The notes beneath the pieces were generated by a model. It did no database searches, was not told the DNA's origin, and saw only the letters and a list, made by a program, of their open reading frames with translations. The position numbers and the translations under genes are program-made. From Pseudomonas fluorescens (GTDB taxonomy: Bacteria > Pseudomonadota > Gammaproteobacteria > Pseudomonadales > Pseudomonadaceae), in assembly GCF_001708445.1 (NCBI RefSeq), contig NZ_CP015637.1, forward strand, positions 6,139,001 to 6,203,000: a stretch of DNA of 64,000 bases. Reading direction: 5' to 3'. The first letter of the stretch is position 1. Every line of letters begins with the position of its first letter. Positions 18,229-26,510 of this stretch are shown piece by piece.

Positions 18229-18449
18229 CGGACGTGCAAGTCCGACGAAACTGTTTAGGCGTACAAACGCCCTGCCAACCAACGGGCGTTTTTTGTGCTC
18301 GCTGCTTTATGGCGGCTGCGCGCAGGAGGTCTTCGGACCTGCTGGGTGTCCTAAACAGGCCCGGTCTTGCACACCTGCGCACGGTCGCCACTCTCATTCG
18401 CGTGCAAGCGAACAGTGGCGCTCCTTACTGACTGTTTAGGAGTTTCATC
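18229..18449 (+). promoter_or_regulatory. Structured mRNA leader of the DUF6124 gene with competing helices
   Basis: Reading 5' to 3': a hairpin CGGAC-GTGCAA-GTCCG (18229-18244); arm A CTGTTTAGG (18251-18259); a terminator-like hairpin AACGCCC/GGGCGTT followed by six T (18266-18294), with a competing GGCGT/ACGCC stem (18258-18271); a UUCG-loop hairpin (18324-18345); arm B CCTAAACAG (18350-18358), the exact complement of A; a long hairpin CGCCACT/AGTGGCG with inner TTCGC-GTGCAA-GCGAA (18386-18420); and arm C CTGTTTAGG (18432-18440), which overlaps the AGGAG ribosome binding site. B can pair with A or C but not both. No known riboswitch class is recognised. Confidence 0.6.
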
Positions 18450-18704
18450 ATGATCAAACCTACCCCTAATCCGCCTCTCTTCACCGTAAACCCCCACCAA
18501 AACACCGAAACCCTGCTGGTCAACGCCAGCGAAACCCTGTCCTCCCTCAACGCACTCACCTGCAACCTGGCCTTCGACCTGGACACTTCCCAGCGCGCCA
18601 TCATGCTCGGGATCCAGCAAATGGCCGAGTTTGGGCAGTTGTTGGTGGATCGGGCGCTGGAGCAGGTCAGCCCTTCGCTGGAAAAGGTCCCAAACAGGGA
18701 CTGA
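18450..18704 (+). CDS. DUF6124 family small protein
   Basis: 84 residues starting MIKPTPNPP, the common opening of a Pseudomonas-restricted family (DUF6124, formerly grouped with DUF3077), with the family core TEALLVNASETL-like ETLLVNASETLSSLNALTCN and FDLDTSQRAIMLGIQQMAEFGQLL. It is mostly helical with no membrane segment. Function unknown. This copy is shorter than usual because the segment between the NPP motif and the VNASET core is reduced. It is preceded by an unusual structured leader and followed by a terminator. Confidence 0.8.
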   Translation: MIKPTPNPPLFTVNPHQNTETLLVNASETLSSLNALTCNLAFDLDTSQRAIMLGIQQMAEFGQLLVDRALEQVSPSLEKVPNRD

Positions 18705-18723
18705 TCATTCCCTTTTTGGGACC
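18686..18723 (+). terminator. Stem-loop at the end of the DUF6124 gene
   Basis: GGTCCCAAA (18686-18694) pairs with TTTGGGACC (18715-18723), extended by an inner AGGGA/TCCCT stem. The stop codon lies in the loop. There is no T-run after the stem, so it may act as a bidirectional terminator or 3' stabiliser. Confidence 0.6.
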
Positions 18724-18749
18724 GCTATCTAACAGACACCAATGAGCAA

Positions 18750-18875
18750 ATGTGGGAGGGGCGGTGCGACGATTCGACTTGCCCCCGATGGCTTATTTGA
18801 CAGTTGGTACATCACTTAGCTGACCCACCCTCATCGGGGGCAAGTCGAATCGTCGTACCGCCCCTCCCACATTTT
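18750..18875. repeat. REPIN, extended-arm variant, upstream of mdcA
   Basis: Inverted copies of the extended REP arm at about 18750-18791 and 18832-18875, the same variant as at 7556 and 61400. The rest of 18876-19012 is the probable promoter and MdcR-binding region of the mdc operon; no box is assigned. Confidence 0.85.
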
Positions 18876-19012
18876 TGATCTTCACTGGGCTCGGGTCTGC
18901 GTTTGCAGATGCTCCATTACTCCAACCGTAACGATCTGCCACTGAGCTTGATTGATACCCCCCTGAATCACTCCTAAGGTACAGCCCACGACAGCAAACC
19001 CGTGGAGCGACC

Positions 19013-20683
19013 ATGACAACAATAATCAACCCCGACTCGCGCTGGACGCGGCGGCGCGACGAGAAGCAGCGGCGGCTCGAGCGGGTCAAGCACTACGCAG
19101 ACGGGGCCGTGTTGCCCAGCGATAAAATCGTCGAAGCCCTCGAAGCCCTGATCCTCCCCGGCGACCGCGTGGTGCTGGAAGGCAACAACCAAAAGCAGGC
19201 CGACTTCCTCTCGCGCTCGCTGGCCAAGGCCGACCCGGCCAAGCTCCACGATTTGCACATGATCATGCCCAGCGTCGGGCGTTCCGAGCACCTGGACCTG
19301 TTTGAAAAGGGCATCGCACGCAAGCTGGACTTTTCCTTCGCCGGCACCCAATCCCTGCGCATCAGCCAACTGCTCGAAGATGGCCTGCTGGAAATCGGCG
19401 CGATCCACACCTACATCGAACTCTATGCCCGGCTGGTGGTGGACCTGATCCCCAACGTGGTGCTCTCGGCGGGTTTCATGGCCGACCGCGCCGGCAATAT
19501 CTACACTGGCGCCAGCACCGAAGACACCCCCGCGCTGATCGAACCCGCTGCGTTCAGCGATGGCATCGTGATCGTGCAGGTCAACCAGTTGGTGGATGAC
19601 GTCACCGATTTGCCCCGTGTCGACATCCCCGCCAGTTGGGTGGACTTTGTGGTGGTGGCCGACAAGCCGTTCTACATCGAGCCGCTGTTCACCCGCGATC
19701 CGCGCCATATCAAGCCGGTGCATGTGCTGATGGCGATGATGGCGATCCGTGGCATCTACGAAAAACACAATGTGCAGTCGCTCAACCACGGCATTGGCTT
19801 CAACACCGCCGCCATTGAATTGATCTTGCCCACCTACGGCGAATCCCTCGGCCTGAAGGGCAAGATCTGCCGCAACTGGACCCTTAACCCACACCCCACG
19901 CTGATTCCGGCCATCGAAAGCGGTTGGGTGCAAAGCGTGCATTGTTTCGGCACCGAGCTGGGCATGGAGAACTACATTGCCGCCCGCCCGGATGTGTTTT
20001 TCACCGGTCGTGACGGCTCGATGCGTTCCAACCGTATGTTCTGCCAACTGGCTGGCCAATACGCGGTGGACCTGTTTATCGGTGCCACCCTGCAAGTTGA
20101 TGGCGATGGCCACTCTTCAACGGTGACCCGTGGCCGCCTCGCCGGTTTCGGTGGTGCGCCGAACATGGGGCACGACCCGCGCGGTCGCCGCCATGGCACG
20201 CCGGCGTGGTTGGATATGCGTCACGATGATGCGCCCGAAGCCCTGCTGGAACGCGGCAAAAAGCTCGTGGTGCAGATGGTTGAAACCTTCCAGGAAGGCG
20301 GCAAACCCACCTTCGTCAACACGCTCGACGCCGTGGAAGTGGCGCGTAAAAGCGGCATGCCCCTGGCGCCGATCATGATCTATGGCGACGACGTGACTCA
20401 CTTGCTCACCGAAGAAGGCATTGCCTACCTGTACAAGGCGCGCTCCCTCGAAGAGCGCCAGGCGATGATCGCCGCCGTCGCCGGGGTGACCGCCATCGGC
20501 ATGCGCCACAACCCCAAGGACACCGCGCGCATGCGCCGCGAGGGGCTGATCGCCTTGCCCGAGGACTTGGGGATTCGCCGCACTGACGCCACCCGTGAGC
20601 TGTTGGCCGCCAAGAGCGTCGCCGACCTGGTGGAGTGGTCCGGTGGCTTGTACAACCCGCCCGCCAAATTCAGGAGCTGGTAA
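19013..20683 (+). CDS. mdcA: Malonate decarboxylase, alpha subunit (acetyl-S-ACP:malonate ACP transferase)
   Basis: 556 residues, the normal MdcA length. Family stretches include RWTRRRDEKQRRLERV at the N-terminus, FSFAGTQSLRISQLLEDG and SLNHGIGFNTAAIELILPTY. It swaps malonate for acetate on the ACP subunit's prosthetic group, starting the cytoplasmic decarboxylation cycle. First gene of a compact nine-gene operon; the next gene starts directly after its stop codon. Confidence 0.97.
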   Translation: MTTIINPDSRWTRRRDEKQRRLERVKHYADGAVLPSDKIVEALEALILPGDRVVLEGNNQKQADFLSRSLAKADPAKLHDLHMIMPSVGRSEHLDLFEKGIARKLDFSFAGTQSLRISQLLEDGLLEIGAIHTYIELYARLVVDLIPNVVLSAGFMADRAGNIYTGASTEDTPALIEPAAFSDGIVIVQVNQLVDDVTDLPRVDIPASWVDFVVVADKPFYIEPLFTRDPRHIKPVHVLMAMMAIRGIYEKHNVQSLNHGIGFNTAAIELILPTYGESLGLKGKICRNWTLNPHPTLIPAIESGWVQSVHCFGTELGMENYIAARPDVFFTGRDGSMRSNRMFCQLAGQYAVDLFIGATLQVDGDGHSSTVTRGRLAGFGGAPNMGHDPRGRRHGTPAWLDMRHDDAPEALLERGKKLVVQMVETFQEGGKPTFVNTLDAVEVARKSGMPLAPIMIYGDDVTHLLTEEGIAYLYKARSLEERQAMIAAVAGVTAIGMRHNPKDTARMRREGLIALPEDLGIRRTDATRELLAAKSVADLVEWSGGLYNPPAKFRSW

Positions 20684-21532
20684 ATGCGCGCCCTCAAACT
20701 GCATGAACTGAGCCTCGCCGAACGCCTGGCGGATATGGCCGTGGATGCGCTGATCGATGAAGCCGACCTGTCGCCCAAACCTGCCCTGGTTGACCGTCGT
20801 GGTAACGGCGCCCATAGCGATTTGCACCTGGGGCTGATGCACGCCTCGGCGCTGTCGCTGTGGCCGATGTTCAAGGAGATGGCTGATGCCGCGCTCGACA
20901 TCGGTGAAGTCGGCTTACCCCTGCGCGAAGCCCTCGGCCGATTGGGCCGCGAAGGTGAGCAGGCGATGCTCGCCACCACCAACGGCGTGAACACCCACCG
21001 CGGTGCGATCTGGGCCCTCGGCCTGCTGACCGCCGCAGCGGCACTGGAACCGCAGTCCGCCCATGCCAGCGCCGTGACCTTGAAAGCCGCCAAACTGGCC
21101 CTGCTCAATGACCGCTACGCGCCCCAGCCAATGAGCCATGGCGCACACGTCGCCCAGCGCTACGGCGCACGCGGCGCCCGTGAAGAAGCGCAACTGGGCT
21201 TCCCCTCGGTGCTGCAACGCGGCCTGCCGCAACTGCACAAAAGCCGCCGGCAAAATGCCGGTGAACAGAACGCACGCCTGGATGCCTTGCTCGCGATCAT
21301 GACCGAGCTGGCCGACACCTGCGTGCTCTACCGTGCCGGCCTGGAAGGCCAACACGCCATGCAACGCGGGGCCCAAGCCGTGCTGGAGGCGGGCGGCAGC
21401 GCAACCCTCGCCGGCCGCCGCCAACTGCATGAACTCGACCAACAATTGCTGGCCCTGAATGCCTCCCCCGGCGGTGCCGCCGACCTGTTGGCCGCCTGCC
21501 TGTTTATCGACCGCCTCGATGGAGCGTTGTGA
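20684..21532 (+). CDS. mdcB: Triphosphoribosyl-dephospho-CoA synthase MdcB
   Basis: 282 residues of the CitG/MdcB family: [20 protein letters not shown] near the N-terminus, [17 protein letters not shown] in the middle. It makes the prosthetic-group precursor 2'-(5''-triphosphoribosyl)-3'-dephospho-CoA from ATP and dephospho-CoA. Immediately follows mdcA; its stop overlaps the mdcC start by one base. Confidence 0.95.
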   Translation: MRALKLHELSLAERLADMAVDALIDEADLSPKPALVDRRGNGAHSDLHLGLMHASALSLWPMFKEMADAALDIGEVGLPLREALGRLGREGEQAMLATTNGVNTHRGAIWALGLLTAAAALEPQSAHASAVTLKAAKLALLNDRYAPQPMSHGAHVAQRYGARGAREEAQLGFPSVLQRGLPQLHKSRRQNAGEQNARLDALLAIMTELADTCVLYRAGLEGQHAMQRGAQAVLEAGGSATLAGRRQLHELDQQLLALNASPGGAADLLAACLFIDRLDGAL

Positions 21533-21831
21533 TGGAAACCTTATCCTTTGAATTCCCCGCCGGGCAGCCACCCAAAGGCCGTGCGCTGGTGGGGTGTGTC
21601 GGCTCGGGCGACCTGGAAGTGCTGCTGGAACCGGGCACGGCTGGCACCCTGACCATTCAGGTGCAAACCTCGGTGAATGGCGCCGAACAACGCTGGCAAC
21701 ACCTGTTCGAGCGGATCTTCCAGGAACAAACCCCGCCGGCCCTGAAGATTGATATCCACGATTTCGGCGCGACTCCCGGCGTGGTGCGTTTGCGCCTGGA
21801 ACAGGGTTTCGAGGAGATCGGCCATGACTGA
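21532..21831 (+). CDS. mdcC: Malonate decarboxylase acyl carrier protein (delta subunit)
   Basis: 99 residues, the small ACP subunit. The segment LVGCVGSGDLEVLLEP (about 19-34) contains the serine expected to carry the phosphoribosyl-dephospho-CoA arm. It shuttles malonyl and acetyl thioesters between the other subunits. The ATG overlaps the mdcB stop (TGATG); a GTG one codon upstream is also in frame. Confidence 0.94.
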   Translation: METLSFEFPAGQPPKGRALVGCVGSGDLEVLLEPGTAGTLTIQVQTSVNGAEQRWQHLFERIFQEQTPPALKIDIHDFGATPGVVRLRLEQGFEEIGHD

Positions 21832-22666
21832 CTTGCTCAGCAAACACAGTTTCGTTGAACTGGGGGCGCGGCAGCGGGCCAAGGCTCTGCTGGACAGCGG
21901 CACTTACCGAGAATTGATCGACCCATTCCAGCGCGTCATGTCGCCCTGGCTCAGTCGCCAGGGTGTGGTGCCCCAGGCCGATGACGGCGTGGTGATTGCC
22001 AAGGGCAGCATTGAAGGCGTGCCTGTGGTGATTGCCGCGATCGAAGGCAATTTCCAGGGGGGCAGCCTGGGGGAAGTGGGCGGCGCAAAAATCGCTGGCG
22101 CCCTCGAATTGGCCGCCGAAGACAACCGCAACGGGGTTCCGACCCGCGCCGTGCTGCTGCTGGAAACCGGTGGCGTGCGCTTGCAGGAGGCCAACCTGGG
22201 CTTGGCAGCGATTGCCGACATTCATGCGGCCATTGTCGATCTGCGCCAGTACCAACCAGTGATCGGTGTGGTGGCGGGCAGTGTCGGTTGCTTCGGTGGC
22301 ATGTCCATCGCGGCCGGGTTGTGCAGTTACCTGGTCGTCACCCGCGAAGCCCGTCTTGGCCTGAATGGCCCGCAAGTGATCGAGCAGGAAGCCGGTCTTG
22401 ATGAGTACGACTCCCGCGACCGGCCTTTCATCTGGAGCCTCACCGGTGGCGAGCAACGCTTCAACAGCGGGTTGGTCGACCGTTATGTGGCAGATGATGT
22501 GGCGCAACTTCAAGAGACGGTCAGCGCGCTGTTGCAACAAGGTTTGCCTGCGCAGCAGCGCAGCCGCCAGGCCGATTATTACCTCGCGCGCCTGGCCGAA
22601 TTGGACGCTGCACCGCAAATCGACCCGGCGACGGTTCGCGCTCTGTATCAGGGAGAACGCTCATGA
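21824..22666 (+). CDS. mdcD: Malonate decarboxylase, beta subunit
   Basis: 280 residues, carboxyltransferase/crotonase-like fold. It opens MTDLLSKHSFVELGARQRAK and has GSIEGVPVVIAAIEGNFQGGSLGEVGG and GCFGGMSIAAGLCSYLVVT oxyanion-type glycine segments. With MdcE it decarboxylates malonyl-S-ACP without biotin, as expected for the soluble aerobic form. Overlaps mdcC by 8 bases and mdcE by 4. Confidence 0.96.
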   Translation: MTDLLSKHSFVELGARQRAKALLDSGTYRELIDPFQRVMSPWLSRQGVVPQADDGVVIAKGSIEGVPVVIAAIEGNFQGGSLGEVGGAKIAGALELAAEDNRNGVPTRAVLLLETGGVRLQEANLGLAAIADIHAAIVDLRQYQPVIGVVAGSVGCFGGMSIAAGLCSYLVVTREARLGLNGPQVIEQEAGLDEYDSRDRPFIWSLTGGEQRFNSGLVDRYVADDVAQLQETVSALLQQGLPAQQRSRQADYYLARLAELDAAPQIDPATVRALYQGERS

Positions 22667-23433
22667 GAGGCTTGCAGTGGTTTAACGCATTGAGCGCCGG
22701 TGCCACGCCTGTGGCCGATTTGCCCGGCTCGTTGAAAGTTGCCGACGGCGTATTGGGGGAACATGCGGTGCGCTTTATCGCCGTGGTCCCCGACGCGCAA
22801 AACCGTTTCCCCCGTGCACGCAACGGCGAAGTCGGTCTGCTGGAAGGCTGGGGGTTGGCCAAGGCCGTGGATGAAGCCATCGCCCGTGGCGACAAGCGTC
22901 CCATCATCGCCATCGTCGATGTCCCGAGCCAAGCCTATGGCCGTCGCGAAGAAGCCCTCGGCATCCACCAGGCCCTGGCCGCCGCCGCCGACAGTTACGC
23001 CCGTGCCCGCCTGGCCGGGCACCCGGTGATTGCGCTGCTGGTGGGCAAGGCCATGTCCGGTGCCTTCCTCGCCCACGGTTACCAGGCCAACCGCCTGATT
23101 GCCCTGCGCGACCCCGGCGTGATGGTGCATGCCATGGGTAAGGCATCGGCGGCGCGGGTGACCCTGCGCAGTGTCGAAGAGCTTGAAGCCCTGGCTGCCA
23201 GCGTGCCGCCCATGGCCTATGACATCGACAGTTTTGCCAGCCTCGGCCTGCTGTGGGAAACCTTGTCGGTCAGCCAGATTGAACAGCCGACGCAGGACGA
23301 TGTGACGCGAGTCAGCGATTGCCTGGTCAGTGCGATCCAGGATATCGATAGCCGTGATTTGAGTGGGCGCCTCGGTGCTACTAATCGCGCGGCCTCCAGC
23401 CATGTACGCCAGTTGCTGCGGGAACAATGGTGA
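22663..23433 (+). CDS. mdcE: Malonate decarboxylase, gamma subunit
   Basis: 256 residues of the MdcE family (MRGLQWFNALS start; IVDVPSQAYGRREEALGIHQALAAAA; LVGKAMSGAFLAHGYQANRL). It pairs with MdcD to form the decarboxylating core. Start overlaps the mdcD stop (ATGA); end overlaps the mdcG start. Confidence 0.95.
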   Translation: MRGLQWFNALSAGATPVADLPGSLKVADGVLGEHAVRFIAVVPDAQNRFPRARNGEVGLLEGWGLAKAVDEAIARGDKRPIIAIVDVPSQAYGRREEALGIHQALAAAADSYARARLAGHPVIALLVGKAMSGAFLAHGYQANRLIALRDPGVMVHAMGKASAARVTLRSVEELEALAASVPPMAYDIDSFASLGLLWETLSVSQIEQPTQDDVTRVSDCLVSAIQDIDSRDLSGRLGATNRAASSHVRQLLREQW

Positions 23434-24023
23434 ACGCTCACGATTTGCTCTGGGGCATGACCCCTGCGCATCTGCCCAGCGACGCGCCGGGCTGGGCGCT
23501 GGAGGCCATCGGCGCCGGTCACCCGGTGGTGGTGCGTCGCGCCATGGCCGAGCCGGGCCAGGTGGCGGTCGGTGTGCGCGGGCGTCTGCGTGAGCAGCGT
23601 TTTGCGACGGCAATGCCCCTGGCCGCCGTGCAGCGCAGTGTGGCGCCGGAAGCCCTGCGCGACGCGATCTCGCCCCGGGATTTGCCGGCGTTGCGCGCAC
23701 TCGATCAACTGCGGCCGGTGTTGGCGCAGCAGACCTGGGGCGTCACGGGCAGCGCGGGTTTCGAATTGGCCACGGGCATTGAGGCACTGCATGCAATGAG
23801 CGATCTGGATTTGCTCCTGCGTACGCCCGCGCCGCTTGACCGGCGGGATGCGCAAGACCTGCTGGCGATCCTGGACACCGCGGCCTGCGCCGTGGACCTG
23901 CAACTGCAAACCCCGTTCGGCGCCGTCGCCTTGCGCGAATGGGCCGGCGGCTCGCGGCGGGTGCTGTTGAAAACCGCGCGTGGCGCACACCTTGTGCTCG
24001 ATCCCTGGCAGGCCGTGGCATGA
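23427..24023 (+). CDS. mdcG: Phosphoribosyl-dephospho-CoA transferase (holo-ACP synthase) MdcG
   Basis: 198 residues. It attaches the prosthetic group made by MdcB to MdcC. Family features are HDLLWGM at the start and the nucleotidyltransferase-like GSAGFELATG...SDLDLLLRTP (about 109-133), with the acidic pair D-x-D in DLDLL. The ATG overlaps the mdcE stop; a GTG one codon later is an equally good start. Confidence 0.93.
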   Translation: MVNAHDLLWGMTPAHLPSDAPGWALEAIGAGHPVVVRRAMAEPGQVAVGVRGRLREQRFATAMPLAAVQRSVAPEALRDAISPRDLPALRALDQLRPVLAQQTWGVTGSAGFELATGIEALHAMSDLDLLLRTPAPLDRRDAQDLLAILDTAACAVDLQLQTPFGAVALREWAGGSRRVLLKTARGAHLVLDPWQAVA

Positions 24024-24919
24024 GCAGCCTGCTCGTGTTTCCGGGGCAGGGCGCGCAGCGTCCGGGCATGCTCACGCGGTTGCCCGTCTCGGTACTGGAC
24101 GAAGCCAGCGATGCCCTCGGTGAAGACGTGCGCCAGCTCGATTCGGCGCAAGCCTTGGCCAGTACCCGCGCGGTGCAGCTGTGTCTGTTGATCGCGGGTG
24201 TGGCCCATGCGCGCTTGCTGGAGCGCACACCGGATTACGTGGCGGGCTTGTCCATCGGGGCGTATCCGGCGGCGGTCATTGCCGGTGCCCTGGACTTTGC
24301 GGACGCTGTCAGGCTGGTCAGCCTGCGGGGTGAACTGATGCAGCACGCTTATCCACAAGGCTACGGCATGACCGCGCTGGTCGGCCCTGAGTTATCCACT
24401 GTCGAAGCCCTGCTGGCCGATATCCACAGCCCGCAGACCCCGGTATACCTGGCCAATATCAACGCCGATAACCAGACCGTCATTGCCGGTAGCGACGAGG
24501 CGATGAAGCTGGTCGCGGCACGCATCAAAGGCAACGGCATCGCCAAGCGCCTGGCCGTGAGCGTGCCGTCCCATTGCGCGCTGCTGGAACAACCTGCCCG
24601 GGCACTGGCCCAGGCGTTTGTCACGCTTAAAGCGCCGCGCATCACTTACCTGAGCAGTACCCGGGCGCGTCCCATTCACAACCCCGAGCATTTGCGCGAC
24701 GACCTGGCCTTCAACATGTGCCGCGTCGTCGACTGGCGCGGCACCGTGCAAAGCGCCTATGAGCGCGGCGTGCGCCTGCAAATCGAACTGCCCCCAGGCA
24801 GCGTACTCACCGGCCTGTCACGCCGAGTATTTGAACAAGGCACGGTGATCGCCTGCGAAGGCGCACGCCTGGACACCTTGCAGGCCCTGTTGGAAGAGGA
24901 GGAGCGCCGCCACCGATAA
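24020..24919 (+). CDS. mdcH: Malonate decarboxylase epsilon subunit, malonyl-CoA:ACP transacylase
   Basis: 299 residues, FabD-like acyltransferase. It shows LVFPGQGAQRPGM at the N-terminus, the nucleophile elbow GLSIGAYPAA (S near residue 78) and the acyltransferase histidine in SVPSHCALLEQPA. It loads the ACP with malonyl to prime the enzyme. Start overlaps the mdcG stop (ATGA). Confidence 0.95.
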   Translation: MSSLLVFPGQGAQRPGMLTRLPVSVLDEASDALGEDVRQLDSAQALASTRAVQLCLLIAGVAHARLLERTPDYVAGLSIGAYPAAVIAGALDFADAVRLVSLRGELMQHAYPQGYGMTALVGPELSTVEALLADIHSPQTPVYLANINADNQTVIAGSDEAMKLVAARIKGNGIAKRLAVSVPSHCALLEQPARALAQAFVTLKAPRITYLSSTRARPIHNPEHLRDDLAFNMCRVVDWRGTVQSAYERGVRLQIELPPGSVLTGLSRRVFEQGTVIACEGARLDTLQALLEEEERRHR

Positions 24920-24986
24920 AGCACCACCCAAGGCTTTCGAAGCACAACAACAACAATTTCGATCGAGCACTTTGAGGACAACAACA

Positions 24987-25391
24987 ATGATTATTTACGG
25001 TGTGGCATTGCTGGCGATCTGCACGCTGGCGGGCGTGATCATGGGCGACATGCTCGGCGTACTGCTCGGCGTGAAATCCAATGTGGGCGGGGTAGGGATC
25101 GCGATGATCCTGTTGATCTGCGCACGCCTGTGGATGCAAAAGCGTGGCGGCATGACCAAGGACTGCGAAATGGGCGTCGGCTTCTGGGGCGCGATGTACA
25201 TCCCCGTGGTGGTTGCGATGGCGGCGCAGCAAAACGTGGTCACCGCCCTGCACGGTGGCCCGGTCGCGGTGCTTGCGGCCATTGGTTCGGTGGTGGTGTG
25301 TGGGTGCACCATCGCCCTGATCAGCCGCACTCATAAGGGTGAACCGTTACCCGATGAAGAGCCGCTGATCGCGCCAGTGGGAGGTCGCTGA
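24987..25391 (+). CDS. madL: Malonate transporter subunit MadL
   Basis: 134 residues with four predicted membrane segments (IIYGVALLAICTLAGVIMG; VGGVGIAMILLICARLWM; GVGFWGAMYIPVVVAMAA; VAVLAAIGSVVVCGCTIALIS). MadL and MadM together form a malonate:Na+ or H+ symporter. Start ATGATTATTTACGG has a GAGGA RBS; it lies 67 bp after mdcH and one base before madM. Confidence 0.93.
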   Translation: MIIYGVALLAICTLAGVIMGDMLGVLLGVKSNVGGVGIAMILLICARLWMQKRGGMTKDCEMGVGFWGAMYIPVVVAMAAQQNVVTALHGGPVAVLAAIGSVVVCGCTIALISRTHKGEPLPDEEPLIAPVGGR

Positions 25392-25392
25392 T

Positions 25393-26157
25393 ATGTGGGA
25401 TCTCATTGAAAAAGGTTTGGAACATAACGGCCTGATCACCGCGTTCGCCTTCGTCGGCGTGGTCATGTGGATTTCCGTGGTGCTGTCCAAGCGCCTGACG
25501 TTCGGGCGCATCCATGGCTCGGCGATTGCGATCGTGATCGGCCTGGTGCTGGCCTGGGTCGGCGGCACCATGACTGGCGGGCAAAAAGGCCTGGCGGATC
25601 TGTCGCTGTTCTCCGGCATCGGCCTGATGGGCGGGGCGATGCTGCGCGACTTCGCGATTGTCGCCACGGCGTTTGAAGTGCAAGCCACCGAAGCGCGCAA
25701 AGCCGGGATGATCGGCGTGATTGCGCTGCTGCTCGGCACGATCCTGCCGTTTATTGTTGGTGCGAGCATGGCCTGGGCCTTTGGTTATCGGGATGCGATC
25801 AGCATGACCACCATCGGCGCGGGCGCCGTGACCTACATCGTTGGCCCGGTGACCGGTGCGGCGATTGGTGCGACCTCGGATGTGATGGCGCTGTCGATCG
25901 CCACCGGCCTGATCAAGGCGATCCTGGTGATGGTCGGCACGCCGGTAGCGGCGCGTTGGATGGGGTTGGATAACCCGCGTTCGGCGATGGTGTTTGGTGG
26001 CTTGGCCGGGACCGTGAGTGGCGTGACGGCGGGGCTGGCGGCGACGGATCGTCGGTTGGTGCCGTATGGTGCGCTGACGGCGACGTTCCACACCGGGCTT
26101 GGGTGTTTGCTTGGGCCTTCGTTGCTGTACTTCATTGTTCGCGGGTTGGTTGGCTAG
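25393..26157 (+). CDS. madM: Malonate transporter subunit MadM
   Basis: 254 residues, strongly hydrophobic with about eight segments; opens MWDLIEKGLEHNGLITAFA as in the MadM family. Works with MadL to bring malonate into the cell for the decarboxylase encoded upstream. Last gene of the mdc operon on this strand. REPs follow. Confidence 0.94.
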   Translation: MWDLIEKGLEHNGLITAFAFVGVVMWISVVLSKRLTFGRIHGSAIAIVIGLVLAWVGGTMTGGQKGLADLSLFSGIGLMGGAMLRDFAIVATAFEVQATEARKAGMIGVIALLLGTILPFIVGASMAWAFGYRDAISMTTIGAGAVTYIVGPVTGAAIGATSDVMALSIATGLIKAILVMVGTPVAARWMGLDNPRSAMVFGGLAGTVSGVTAGLAATDRRLVPYGALTATFHTGLGCLLGPSLLYFIVRGLVG

Positions 26158-26184
26158 CTTTGGAAGTTGTGTTGTCTGGTTTGG

Positions 26185-26510
26185 CCTCATCGGGGCATAG
26201 GTATCTACACAACGTTGGCTCAACGCTGAATGCCCGGAAAATAGGGCTGTTGTGGCGAGCGGGCTTGTCCCGCGTTGGGCTGCGTAGCAGCCCTAGTCAA
26301 GAAGAACGCGGTGTATCAGACACTCTGCAGAGGCTGGTTTTGGGGCTGCTACGCAGCCCAACGCGGGACAAGCCCGCTCGCCACAGGGAGATTTGTCAGG
26401 GGCTGAAAAGTTGTGTAGATACCCATGCTCATCGGGGGCAAGCCCCCTCCCACATTTTGAATTGCGAACACATTCAAGTGTGGGAGGGGGCTTGCCCCCG
26501 ATGGCTATCT
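26185..26510. repeat. Nested REP/REPIN cluster between madM and mdcR
   Basis: Three layers. A REPIN of the GCGAGCGGGCTTG family occupies about 26250-26386. It lies inside an outer inverted repeat GGTATCTACACAAC (26200-26213) / GTTGTGTAGATACC (26410-26423), whose right side continues into a standard REPIN (ATCGGGGGCAAGCCCCCTCCC at about 26431, inverted copy to 26505). The spacer has no gene; both flanking genes converge on it. Confidence 0.85.

Noticed and set aside
18162..18431. A frame across the DUF6124 leader
   Set aside because: The region is dominated by paired RNA elements and a terminator-like hairpin; the frame has no homology and poor start context.
18229..18449. Assigning the DUF6124 leader to a known riboswitch class
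   Set aside because: The helices are clear, but none of the consensus cores I know (cobalamin, TPP, glycine, c-di-GMP) can be seen.
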